20,949 nucleotides of DNA from Pelargonium nanum. Taxonomy: Eukaryota; Streptophyta; Magnoliopsida; Geraniales; Geraniaceae. The stretch covers positions 1 to 20,949 of the forward strand of contig JAYMTF010001860.1 of the NCBI GenBank assembly GCA_036897485.1. The letters run 5' to 3'. Under the pieces are notes generated by a model that searched no databases, was not told the origin of the DNA, and was given only the letters and a program-made list of their open reading frames with translations. Every line of letters begins with the position of its first letter. Positions within the stretch are counted from its first letter, which is position 1. Positions 9,318-19,957 of this stretch are shown in pieces. The translations under genes and the position numbers were made by a program.

Positions 9318-12300
9318 TTACGAGACTGAGTGCCGCCTTCGCCTCTGAAACAAGAATCTTCTCTCAGAACTAACCCTCCCTCCCAGGGACCTAATGCTGT
9401 TCATCCTGAAAAGAGCATTGATCTTGCTCAACCTTCTAGTAAATGATCTAAACAGCTTGCCAGCAGGGTGAGACCTAACAAACTCTTGCTTCATGGAGAC
9501 ATGGTCTTTCTCCAAGTCAGTGAGTCTCATTCTCATCCTTGCAACTTCAAGCTTCAGCTCTCTGTTCTCTCTTCTCACTGATGCATAGTTGTCTCTCGGG
9601 GAGATGGCGCCACTCCCCGCGCCACTCCCTGAGCGCTGAGGGAACTGATGACCATTCATTGACCCGAAGAAGAACGGGTTGTGTCCCCCGTTCATTGCAT
9701 TGCGAAGCCTGATCTGCTCGAAGTATAGGACTTGTACCGCCATTTGAACGGGCAATCTTTCGTTTTGGGCCGCGTGGCTGCAAGCTTCTTGGGAGAGTTT
9801 TTGGCAGTCTATGGCTTTGCAGAGCCTGTAGCGCTCTGAGTCCTTGATATTTGGATGCCCCTGCCATTTTAGCATAAATATGTGTTCATTACTTGCATTC
9901 ATCAAGAAGATAGTCCTGAGATATTTAGAAACTTATAGTACAAGGTATCATATTCAAGAAGATAGTGTTCCACAAATACTACCAATAGCATTTCATATTA
10001 TCTACATGGTATCAGAGTCCTCTTTTTTCGTTAAGGGATCTTAATAGTCAATGTTTTAGTCCTTAAACTTTGAAAAAGTCAGTTAGATTCTAGAACTTTG
10101 ACTTTTTGGGTCAATTTAGTCTATGTCGTGCATTGAAGTTAACTTGTGCTGACGTTGACAATAGCATTTCATATTCTCAGCAAAATAGACATATACATAG
10201 CGAGAAAGAGCGAAAAATTGAGTACTTACTTTCAGGAAGATGTCAACAGCTCTTTACAAACCGTCGCCAACTTTCAAAAAGTCACTGTTTTATATTTATT
10301 TTAGGGTTAAAGGTCATTTAGATCTTGAACTTTCAAAAAGTCATTGTTTTAGTCCTTAAACTTTGAAAAAGTCAGTTAGATTCTAGAATTTTGACTTTTG
10401 GGGGTCAATTTAGTCTTTGTCGTCAATTGAAGTTAACTTAAAGAGCGAAAAATCGAGTACTTACTTTGAGGAAGATGTCAACAGCTCTGTACAATCCGTC
10501 GCTGACTGCACGAGCATGGTCAGGAAGTAGCTCTGCTAGAGCTATGAACTTTGGTGGCATCAAGTTTGGGTCAAGTGCGACTTCTGCAAGAAAGTTGTCC
10601 AACAATTTGGACACTTTAAGTATAGCACTTTGCTTGGGAGATCCAATGTTGTGATCAAAATCATACATCATTTCACTTTCATCGCGCAAGCGATGATCAT
10701 TATCATCATCCTCGTCGTCATCATCAAGATTAAGAAAGACTGAGAAGATCCTCAAGATTGAGTCTATGTCATACAATGTGCTGTGGCTGTGTGCATTGTT
10801 GGTTCCATGTGTGCTGGCAGGGACTAAAATGTCTTCAAGAATGGCCTGGTCCAGCTGCAGACCTATTCGCCTCTCGAGATCAGACCTGCAAGAAGCTGAA
10901 GCTGATCCCGCGATCGCAGTCTTCAGCAAACTCGAAAGAAACGCCATTGGCACATGACTCTTTCTTGATTGTGAAGGTAACAAACCAACTATTGCTTCCA
11001 CGACGAGCCTTTGCTTCTTCTGCAATTCCACGTCCAAGAAACCGCCTCCTTTCCCCAATGGCGCGTCCCTAACGACAATGTCTTGCAAAGAATTGTGCGC
11101 GTAGTTTACAAGAATCTTGCTGATCATATCTTGTTTCAATCCCTTCGATTTCAGTGCAGACAGGACTCGTTGGAAGAAATCAAGATTCAGCATCGTGAGC
11201 GATTTCCCCCACCAATCTGAGGGAGTTTCGGGTTCAACATCTACATTTCTTGCAGAAAAGTTGTGATCAAGCTTTAGCAGGCCCGAGGTGAGTTGCTCTT
11301 TGCAGGCATTGCTCGCGATGGCATTGACAAGACGGGTCACAAGATTGATATCTTCTGATACGGGCAATAGAGATTCGCAGCGATGAAGAACAGACACGGA
11401 GCTTGGTATGTTTGGGAGCACAATCTCTTTCAAAAACGCTTCAGCTCGAGCTGCCAAGTTCTTATCAGCAATTTCTTCTGTCATTTCCAGGACATGAGCC
11501 GCGCAGCGCAGCATAGCAACGTTTGATAGCGTGATTTCCACGTTTACCCCGTAGCAGAACTTTGCAGCGAGCTCAAATGCCTCTGATCCGCCTGGAATTG
11601 CTGGAAGGCTCACGCGTGAAGTTTTCGAGTCTTTTGCTTCCAACAACAGCTTACGGATCCTTCCACTTCTTGAAATCAAAGGGAACTACAAAAACAACAA
11701 GAATCATATAACTAAAAGGAACAAATTTAAGTTCTCTCAAAAGAACCTCAATTGCATCAAACAATCCGTGAAGACTAAGGAAAATGATGGTTTGCATCGA
11801 AGAAGATAAAGCCTACCTTGTGAAGTGCAAAGCTCGAAGTTCCTACCTCGATAGTAAGGTCGCTAGAAACGTCTGAAATTGGCCTGCAAGAGAGAAAAAA
11901 CCAGCAGAAATTGCATCACATAGACAAGAAAATCCGAGAAATGAGAATCAAATGCACGCATACACGCTTTTAGCGCGAATGATTCAGAAATGTGAATCAT
12001 TATGAACATTCTTGACCCAATTGAAACTATGGATTTAACCAAAATCACTAAGCTTTATGGATATGACTAAAAGCCATATTATGAGTCAATTTTGGATTCA
12101 TTAGACATGAGTTTTGTCTATGGATATATAGTAAAATTGTTCATCAGGAGATATCAATAGCTGTTCATAGATTTGTTGAGAGTTCAGAATATGAAACTTT
12201 AAAGGTGTATTCATGAAGTGTTGCTTTTCCTTGTGACTTCCACAACAAACCCATTTTGACAAATGATGTTGAATTCGACTACACGAATCATTTAGCAAAA

Positions 12301-12836
12301 CTCATTGGGATCGTGTGCTCGTTACAAAAACCGATCTCCACAGCTCACAGAGGCAAAACATCAAACACATAGAGGGCATGAAGTATGGGACACAGTTTGT
12401 GTTCTCTACACTCTACACAACACCATCCAAACAGACAATCAAGAAGCTCAAGGGACAACATTGTATAGAACAAACTGAAATTAAGAATATACATACATAT
12501 ACGCACACAAAAACACATCACTCTGACATCAAAATTGTAACAAAAACTGATCACCACAGCTCACAGAGGCAAAACATCAAACACATAGAGGGCATGAAGT
12601 ATGAGACAAAGTTTGTGCTTTCTACACTAAACACAACACCATTCAAGAAGCTCAAGTGACAACATTGTATAGAACAAAGTAAAATTAAGAATCTATACAC
12701 ATACATATAAATATAAATATATATATGTATGTATGTATAGTTACCATTCAGTGGCATGTCTAATGCTTGAACTGGGTCTAAAAGGCCTCTTCCCAGAGAC
12801 ACTAGGCTTGAGCTCACTGAGAGTAGCAACACCCAT
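9318..12836 (-). CDS. NPH3/RPT2-like (NRL) BTB-domain protein
   Basis: Four exons on the minus strand encode 640 residues: 12745-12836, 11817-11883, 10465-11685 and 9318-9860. All introns are GT-AG, with phases 2, 0, 0; Trp31 is split by intron 1. The N-terminus (Met-Gly-Val-Ala-Thr-Leu) and Ile-Arg-His-Ala-Thr-Glu-Trp are family signatures. A BTB domain spans about 36-140. The NPH3 domain starts near Asp-Trp-Trp-Gly (210) and runs to about 510, with an acidic run at 374-383 and the conserved Leu-Leu-Pro-Asp-His-Ala (439-444). A coiled coil follows at about 551-590. The C-terminus is Arg-rich and ends His-Ser-Val-Ser. Family members are CUL3 substrate adaptors or plasma-membrane signalling scaffolds, such as NPH3 in phototropin signalling. 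From memory it is closest to the Arabidopsis At1g03010 clade, whose exact role I do not know. Length and all domains appear intact. Confidence 0.93.
9983..10175. mobile_element. Insertion-like segment in NPH3-like intron 3 flanked by a 17-bp direct repeat
   Basis: CAATAGCATTTCATATT occurs identically at 9983-9999 and 10159-10175. Just inside the left copy is TGGTATCAGAGTC (10007-10019), an almost exact initiator Met tRNA primer site, suggesting LTR retroelement origin. The segment is too short and decayed to classify, and the 17-base repeats are too long for a normal target-site duplication. Confidence 0.4.
10052..10502. repeat. Tandem duplication spanning the end of NPH3-like exon 3 and its 5' splice site
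   Basis: The block at about 10052-10146 matches about 10346-10440, starting GTTTTAGTCCTTAAACTTTG. The block at about 10206-10267 matches about 10441-10502, which contains the last coding bases of exon 3 and the donor. The copy at 10230-10267 is a mutated exon end: a TAC (Tyr) codon has become TAA. The copied donor (AAA|GTAAGT, GT at 10229-10228) is intact and lies 235 bases further into the intron than the real one (10464-10463). Confidence 0.8.
12320..12709. repeat. Tandem duplication in NPH3-like intron 1
   Basis: About 12321-12506 is repeated at about 12536-12709, offset about 215 bases. A long near-identical stretch begins CACAGCTCACAGAGGCAAAA in both copies and runs through ACAACATTGTATAGAACAAA. 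The second copy lacks about 20 bases. It lies between exon 1 and exon 2 and produces long but meaningless open frames on both strands. Confidence 0.85.
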
Positions 12837-13138
12837 ATCTCTATTCTTCTTCTTCCTCCTCAAAACCTGGAAAAAAGAATCAAATGTCTCTCTTTCAAGA
12901 ACCCAACTGTCTCTGGTTCAAGAAACCAACTGTTTTAACAACAATTTTCCATGTCTGGTTCACATGCCAAATTGGGATTTTCTTATTCTGCTGACAGGTT
13001 GTTATAGCAATGAGCAATTGAAAAATTGAGAGAGAGAGAGAGAGACTTGGTGTGGTGTGGTGTGAAAGTCTCATGAAACCATGCAAGATTAAAGGGGCTT
13101 GAAGAGTGTTCTGTTCACTACTCATGACTTTGAAAAAT
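12837..13138 (-). promoter_or_regulatory. Probable 5' UTR of the NPH3-like gene, with a GA/CT microsatellite
   Basis: On the minus strand this stretch has a CT repeat (13028-13045) common in plant 5' UTRs. A possible 3' splice site, TTTTTTCCAG|GTTTTG, lies about 30 bases before the start codon (around 12867), so a UTR intron is possible. A minus-strand ATG at 13125 opens a 76-codon frame ending upstream of the main ATG, but may lie outside the transcript. Confidence 0.4.
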
Positions 13139-13139
13139 G

Positions 13140-13180
13140 TTTATAAAAAAAATAAAGTTGTGTACAACTTTTTTTATAAA
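13140..13180. promoter_or_regulatory. Near-palindrome with TATA-like arms upstream of the NPH3-like gene
   Basis: AAAGTTGT (13154-13161) and ACAACTTT (13164-13171) form a perfect 8-bp stem with a 2-base centre. The outer parts, TTTATAAAAAA and TTTTTTATAAA, also mirror each other apart from a short insertion. The left arm gives TTTATAAAC on the minus strand, a plausible TATA box about 300 bases upstream of the start codon. Confidence 0.45.
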
Positions 13181-15853
13181 GTCAATTTTAATACATACCA
13201 TCAAGGTCAAAGTTTCTCATAGTAACTTATATTTGCATTTGTATTCTCAAATTTGAATTTGGAACTAGTATTATTTTTTTTTAAATTGCAAATTTTAAAT
13301 AATAGATTAGAATTACCATTTCAAATTTTATATTTTACGCATGTTTGTAGTTGCTTTTTAAAACGTGTTATAAATTCGATTAATGCGCATAAGTTAAAAT
13401 ATTCAATTTTGAAAACGTTTCATAAATTTGTAACGATTTAAACGACTCATATCGTATTTAAATTTAAAATTCACGTACTAAAAAGAACTAATTTAAGCAC
13501 TCAAAATCAAATTCATGAAAAAAAGACAAGATTGATCAATTTAATCATATTCACTCCAAATTTTGAAATGGGACTCAAAATTACTTTTTTCAGAAAAGAA
13601 TGTGCTTTAATTGAGTATTTTTTGCACAAAAATAATATGATTATTCTATGAAAAAAGTCAAGAACAATGTGAGTGTGTGTTGCACTTTTCGGTGAAAGGT
13701 AGTGAGTGAGGTCTCATGTGTGACATTTTCTTATACAATTGTTTATTGTTTTAGGATAAATATTTGCCGGATTTCAGAAGTTTTGCTGTTCTTTTTGGTG
13801 TCATAATCATTGTTATTGAAAGCTACTCAAGTTTGGTATATTTGTCCGGAGTTTCGCAAAACTAATCTACCATACGTTCGATAAAAGTTCATATAAAAAG
13901 TATGCGTGTTTCCATTAAGGTATTAACTATGTTATTTATATTGCTTAATCCGGAAACTAATTTGGATTTCATGATTTAACCACAACCACACACATACCAC
14001 TAACTTTTAATCATGTTTACGTGTGAGGGTACAAAGTTGTCAAATCAACAGTATTGTCACCAACAAATGTGTGGATCAACAACATGTGTGTCGATCGCGG
14101 AGCCGTTATGATGAAAAATGTTTTATGGTTTTTATGACTTTTACGGAATTGAATAAGAATTTACCTGGATGTAGTGAATTTACAAAACTTTCCTTGCAAA
14201 ACTAGCCACTGAGGTTTAATCTATCTAAATCATTTGCACACAAAATTAGTGAACAAAAAGTAACACCAAAGCATATGATGAAAATGATCCTCACCACTTG
14301 ATCCAAGGAATTTTGATACAATAACAGAGCATCTTCCTAATCCCAAAGGTTGTTGGAGTATTGATGGGTTCATCATTACCAAGTGATCCATGTAATCTTA
14401 GCCATCATTGTTCCTCAAACACTTGTCACTCCTTAGGCCTAGTTTGGGCTTTTAATTAACTCTTATTGTTGGAAAGCATATGCAACTTTTTCTTTTCGAA
14501 ACTCTTACAGTCATCGAAGGAATTTCAATTGGTTATGTAATGACTTTAGTGTTTCGAGAGTTGGACATTAATATAATCTCAATCTAAATCAACATATTCA
14601 ATCTTCATATCTCATAACACGTTATGATTGAGACCCATATTTGTTATGAGTTCACCACAGATATATATATATATAAATGTTTGTATACTCTGAAATATCG
14701 ATCGTTAATATATTAGGTAAACCAACAATAGATTGACCCAAATTTAATATAAACCGACCATATTTTCGTATATAAATGAGGTAAATCAACAATAGATTGA
14801 CTCAAGTTTGATATTAGCTTGACCCAAACTTAATATTAGGTAAACCAACCTAGTTGAACCAAGTTTGTCTTGCATTTGTTATTTGGAAAGTTAGTGTAGG
14901 TGTGGAGTGAGAACAATTATGGTAGGCTAGGGAGGAGTAAAAAACATGTGGTCCCAAAACCCCAATTTTATAAAAATTCTTTACCTTAATGATTCTGTGC
15001 ATTGCAACTACATGATGTTCCTTCAATGATGACTCAAACGTGTAAGTGGGCATCTCCATTTGCATTTCATCATGTTTTCATCATCCCATTCATTTCATTT
15101 TGTAGCCAAATTCGGTAGAGCTGTGCGTTGCATTCGTGTCGTGTTGAAAGTTGATTGTCTAACTCAATACGAACACAACAAATTAGGTAATTGTAATGAA
15201 CGGCTGAACACAGCTAGTTTGTGAACATAATACATGAACATGATTGACACAAACATAATTCAACATATTATGCTCAATAGAACCAACATGTTCGACACTA
15301 CACTATCCAACGAATTTGACACAATTACAAAATATATAAGCTCAAAGACACTAATTTTGTGTCGTCAAAATTAAGCAAAAGCCGGTACCATGACTAGGAA
15401 GAATTTCGCACAAGCATTTTCACAAATACAAAATACAAGAAATACATATTTTTATATAAATATATAATTCTTTTACATAAATTTTTGAAATGAAAGCCAG
15501 AGCCTAACTTGCTCCACCCTGACTACTCTGCATATGGAAGAAATGGACAACTGAACAGTTAAAAAAGTCGGACCCGGAAAGGCCTCTAACCTAAACCTGC
15601 CTCTATCTGTTTAGTTGCTTTCTTGTGTAGTATTTGGACAACAAGTTCATGTCACCTTCAACCTTATTCTGAGATATAATACTAAGAACATATACAACAC
15701 GAAATAGGAATTATAGGATCAGTCCTAAAATGGAGGGTCGGGAATCGTTGGACCATCATCGGCTTTGACAACAAGAAATGACACTTTGCACAATTTGATA
15801 CACAATTAATTTACTGGCTGAGATGAGCTATAAACACGAAAACATACCAGACA
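13181..15853. other. Gene-free AT-rich region with repeat and transposon debris
   Basis: No supported gene. A unit starting AGGTAAACCAACAATAGATT recurs, diverged, at about 14715, 14779 and 14838. An AT microsatellite lies near 14659-14675. Around 15113-15310 a segment rich in TCGTGTCGTG and ACACAA words, with AGGTAATTGTAA, resembles a decayed hAT or Mutator-like non-autonomous element of a kind common in plants. The right part (about 15480-15853) is probably the 3' UTR of the CCCH gene. Confidence 0.45.
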
Positions 15854-18800
15854 TTAGCTTGAGCGATGAACCTCACTGCCTTGTCTTGTGCTTAACTGGC
15901 TCGAAAGTTGGACGTCGGAGAGTGAGACTGACCCGGTTTGAGAGAAAATTAACCCAACTGAACTGCTCGAGGTGTTCCCGGAAGATGGTATTCGGCTGGA
16001 GTATGAATCCATTTTTGAACCTGATATTAGGTCCGGCCGCAAGTCTGAGGATGAGGAGGAAGGGGCTAAAGTGGCCAGCAAAGACCCGACTGGGTAAGGA
16101 GCAACTGGCACGTCGATGAGGGAAGATGCTGAAGGACTGTATCTCATTGTCCCCATTGGATGATCGAATTTGCAAGTGGAGCCAAACTTGCAGTGCCCGT
16201 TTTGCAAGTAGAACGTACAAGGCTGTGTCCCCTGCTTTGAAATCAAATAAAACAATTGCTCAAACAAATTTAACTTGGTACCGTAGAGAATCAACCAATA
16301 GACTTGGTATTAAAATAAGGATCAATGTGCAAAAGATGAAGCAATAGCATTGTTAAGATTTAAGATATAGTTAATAGTTGCCGCTGCTTTAAATACCCTA
16401 AACTTTAGTCATATCAGAGAGCAGAACCACAATACCAAGCTATGGTCAATATACCTGGCAAAAAGGCTGGGCTATACCAGGCGGGGATGGCCAAAGGTGG
16501 CCCGATAAACATGCAGATATTTTGGCCCAGTCTGTGGGCCATCATTGGCTTGGCCCAATAATACTAGGCCCGAAGTGGCATAAATGATCCAATAAGAACA
16601 CTGGACATGTGCATTTTTTAAGCACGGCCCCAGCCAGAGCGGGCTTGGCAAACCCGGCCCAAAGCCCAATTTGCCAGATCTAATGGTCAACGGGATTTTC
16701 TTTAGTTTTTTATTATGAAGACTCTCCTCTACCCTGACTTGGTCCAATGGCAAGAGACTGCCAGCTGAGCCAACTGACACCAAATACGCAAACTTTGCCC
16801 AGATACTAAATTCACACTATCTCCTCCATATCAACTAATCTACTATCATCTCTTTAGCCTTTAATATACATCTCCAACTTAACAGAGAACAATTATACAC
16901 TTCAGAGGCATCTTGATCTAAACGAAATTTAGGGTGAAATCAGCATGTGAACTCCAAACCTGGCCGTGTAGTATAATGGTGTATATTTAGTTTAAAGGTT
17001 GCAATATATATTCTTAATCAATAGCAAATGGAAATTTCAAAATTATAAACAGTGCAACATAAATGGGAAGAGTTCATTTCTTTTCTTTGACATTCAAATA
17101 TTGATAAAAGGCTCCAACAGAAAAAGTTAAAATATTGAGATTGTAAATAAAAAATATGCGCAACGGTTAAGCCCAAATAAGTTAAGGTAAAGAAAAAATT
17201 AAGCAGCAAATTAATTAGGAACTGTGCAATTGGTTAATTTGAGGGAATTTTGAATAGTGGGTAAAAGAAAAATTGCATACCGGACGCAGAGGAAGTCCAA
17301 GTGGGCTAAGGACACAATTTAATCTTGGCATAATCCGCTCCCTAGGATGATGATACCGACAAGATGAACCAAATTTACAGTCTCCAGTTTTCAGATAATA
17401 CTGACATTCAGGTTCTCCAGGTCTTTCTGGAAAGACATGTTCCTTCTGGCTGCTGCTTGAAGGTCCAATAGAAGCAGGCATGGAGGTGTAGGTTCCCCCA
17501 AGGCCAGGCATTGAAGAAGATAGCTGAGTTACTCCATACATAGAAGTTCCTCCAACTGCAGGTTGAGCACCAGGAGAGAGCACAGGACTTGGACTTACAG
17601 GTACCTGTACCAAGTGATAAAACAGCACCGTTGGAACCTATCTACTTTTGGTCGTGTAAAAAAAATGCACTTCTTTCATTGTTCATAGTTCATACCGAGT
17701 AGGGAGTCCAACCAGGAATTGGAACCACTCCTGGGGGAAGAAGCATGGGACCATAAGCTCCTTGAACATATGAGCCATGTAAAACTGGAGGCCTTGCAAC
17801 CCTCATGTTGGTCGATGTACCACCATATTGTTCACCTAGAGGAACTGAAGGAGACTGCACCGGCGGATAAAACTGAGGTGCAGATGTTGGCATCGACGTG
17901 CCAGCTGGTTGAGGATGATGATATTTACAAGTAATACCAAATTTGCACTGCCCCGTTTTCAAATAATAGGAGCATTCTTTCTCGCCCTGATAAAACCAAA
18001 ACAAGCGAACCAATTAGATTACGAGTTTGAGAATATTCCATAACAAAATGACATTACATGTAATATTCATTAACACATAAGAAATGAAGCAGATAAAGAA
18101 TCGAATTCAGACCGGTCGTAATGGGTATCCATTAAAATTTAGTGGCACTTGGCTCAAGGGTCCACCCCCGTGTTTTGGATGGTGGAATTTGCACGAAGCA
18201 CCAAATTTACAGGTTCCAGTTCGCAGATAGTACTGCACATTAAGCAATAAACATATAATTATTACAAAAGGAACTAATATTCTCAAATTAAAGATAACCA
18301 ACAAATAGTACAAAACCATATCATCAAATTTCTTTACCAATCAATCCATATTCGATCACATACCTGACACACAGGTTCACCGGGTCGCTCTGGGTACTCT
18401 CCTGTAACTCTGACAGCTGCAGCAACCTGAGTGGTAATAAAAACCAAGTTATGTCAAGAATTCTACTTTGACACATACAATGCTGGTTACAGATAAACTT
18501 CCCTGAAAACTAACAGAATTAATATGAAAATTGTCAATAATCGAGTTTGTCACTCAATACTACCAGAACCTCCTTCCCAATGAGCCAATAACAATCATAG
18601 GTCACTCTTCCACTCCTTTTCTTTTCAAGACTCAAGCTGTCAAGCTCAAGCAGTCTAAATAGACAAATTTGCATCAACCATCACCCCATCACACTTTAAA
18701 ACTCAAGTTCATAAGCTAAATCAAAACACCCACAAGTAAATCATCCATAATCTAGTTAGTCACTCTGCAACCAGAACCTCCTTTCCAGCGAGCCAATAAC

Positions 18801-19957
18801 AATAATAGGTCACTCTTCTTCTGTCCCTCTTTTCTTTTCAACACTTAGTAGTCTAAATTAAAATTTGAATCAACCATCAACCCATTACGCTAAAATACTC
18901 AAATTCATAAGCTAAATCAAAACACCCACTTGGCCACATGTGAATAACACAATCGCATTCAAGTGCATTTAGTTCGATTAGCTCTTACGATAGAGTGAGA
19001 GTGAGTGAGAGAGAGAGAGAGAGAGAATTCTCTTTCCAAATTTATCCTCACTTTTTCATATGTAAATGTATATACAGTTTCTATGTATATCCTTCTTAAT
19101 CATTTTATTATACACAAATTGTTTACTTTTGCTTTTAGACACAAACACTTTTACTTGCTTCTACAAACTTAAGTTACATTGCTTCTATCTATGTTTCATA
19201 AAAAAGTTACATTGCTTCTAAAACTTACTTTGAAGTCAGTTCCAACTTTTGAGCAGTGTTGTTACCAAACAACCACTAAACTGAGCCAAATCTGCATCAA
19301 TTCTAACCTCCTTACACGAAAACACTCAAATTCATAAGCTAAATCATAAACACCCAAATGTTGCATTGCTTCTACATTAGTTTGAAGTTAGTTCTGACTT
19401 ATGAGCAGTGTTGTTACCAAAACCAACCACTGAATTGAGCCAAAATTTGCATCAATTCTCACCTCCTCACACGAAAACAATCAAATTCATAAGCTAAAAC
19501 AAAAACACCCGTGTAAATAACACAATCAATCAATTAACAACAAAAAACAACAGTTCAGTCAAGCACATTCAGTTCAATTAGCTCTTACCGCGGCACGATC
19601 GCGAGGGTGGTTGTAGCGGCACCTGCTCCCATATCCACAGAACCCTGTTCGCATATAATACACACAGACCGGCACGCCAGGGCGATCCGGGTACGATTCA
19701 CTACTCTTCAGTGAGTTCAGTCCCAATTGCCACATGGACTCTACATTAAACCCCAAAACAAACCATCAAACGCACACAAACCCTAATCCCCACTCCACAC
19801 CACGAACAAACCCTAAAACGCCAAAACCAAAACCAAACCAAACAAAACCACAAAAAATCGAACCTTCAAGCCCGGTCTCGCCGCCGGCGGGGCTCCATTC
19901 CGTCGAGTGACCCTGCTGCGACCCGTTCCTCGCCGGATCCCGTCCGTACAACTCCAT
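15854..19957 (-). CDS. Plant CCCH zinc-finger protein with five fingers (ZFN/C3H32-like)
   Basis: Seven minus-strand exons encode 473 residues: 19864-19957, 19589-19740, 18364-18426, 18113-18232, 17696-17986, 17281-17604 and 15854-16231. All introns are GT-AG; only intron 1 has phase 1, the rest phase 0. Five C-X8-C-X5-C-X3-H fingers lie at 57-76, 102-121, 148-167, 307-326 and 353-372; finger 2 is split by intron 3 right after its first Cys and Gln. Each of fingers 1, 2 and 4 follows a Tyr/Phe-Pro-Asp/Glu-Arg-Pro-Gly lead-in. A Pro/Ser/Gly-rich linker separates fingers 3 and 4, and the tail after 372 is Ser-rich. The family binds RNA or DNA and is usually nuclear; ZFN1 was described as a nuclease-like nucleic-acid binder. 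The ATG gives the typical Met-Glu-Leu-Tyr-Gly-Arg start. It resembles Arabidopsis C3H32 from memory. The intron 4 donor (CCG|GTCTGA) is weak. Confidence 0.93.
16452..16684. mobile_element. Possible non-autonomous hAT-type insertion in CCCH intron 6
   Basis: A patch rich in GGCCC/GGGCC words lies within AT-rich intron sequence. Its left edge reads CCTGGCAAAAAGGCTGGGC and its right edge, on the minus strand, TAGATCTGGCAAATTGGGC, giving imperfect terminal inverted repeats around CTGGCAAA. This matches the look of common plant hAT-like non-autonomous elements. No clear 8-bp target-site duplication was found. Confidence 0.4.
18541..19590. repeat. Four diverged repeat copies in CCCH intron 2, one carrying a copied 5' splice site
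   Basis: Copies lie at about 18541-18748, 18749-18990, 19207-19354 and 19359-19590. All share TTCATAAGCTAAA followed by AAACACCC. The first two also share CAGAACCTCCTT and GAGCCAATAACAA. The second and fourth end alike, in GCTCTTAC on the plus strand, which is the complement of the donor GTAAGAGC. In the fourth copy this is the real exon 2 donor (19588-19587); in the second it is a decoy exactly 600 bases further into the intron (18988-18987). Confidence 0.75.
18992..19027. repeat. GA microsatellite in CCCH intron 2
   Basis: GAGTGA units followed by about ten GA units. It abuts the decoy splice-donor copy, so on the transcribed strand a CT tract lies directly upstream of the decoy GT. Confidence 0.85.
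19778..19816 (+). promoter_or_regulatory. Two telo-box motifs in CCCH intron 1
   Basis: AAACCCTAA occurs at 19778-19786 and 19808-19816, and a related AAAACCCTATC lies on the minus strand near 19967. Telo-boxes near plant transcription starts bind TRB factors and mark growth-linked or Polycomb-regulated genes. The match is exact, but function is inferred only from position. Confidence 0.4.

Noticed and set aside
9547..9867. Minus-strand 106-codon open frame in the last NPH3-like exon
   Set aside because: It is a shifted frame of a clearly coding exon whose correct frame continues the NPH3 domain.
12315..12659. Plus-strand 114-codon open frame with internal repeats
   Set aside because: It lies in NPH3-like intron 1, and its repeat structure comes from the DNA tandem duplication. 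It has no family resemblance.
12895..13125. Possible upstream ORF of 76 codons before the NPH3-like gene
   Set aside because: Its ATG is within about 15 bases of the putative TATA box, so it is probably not transcribed. The middle is low-complexity CT repeat.
15823..16119. Plus-strand 98-codon frame opposite the last CCCH exon
   Set aside because: It is antisense to a real coding exon carrying finger 5; no independent support.
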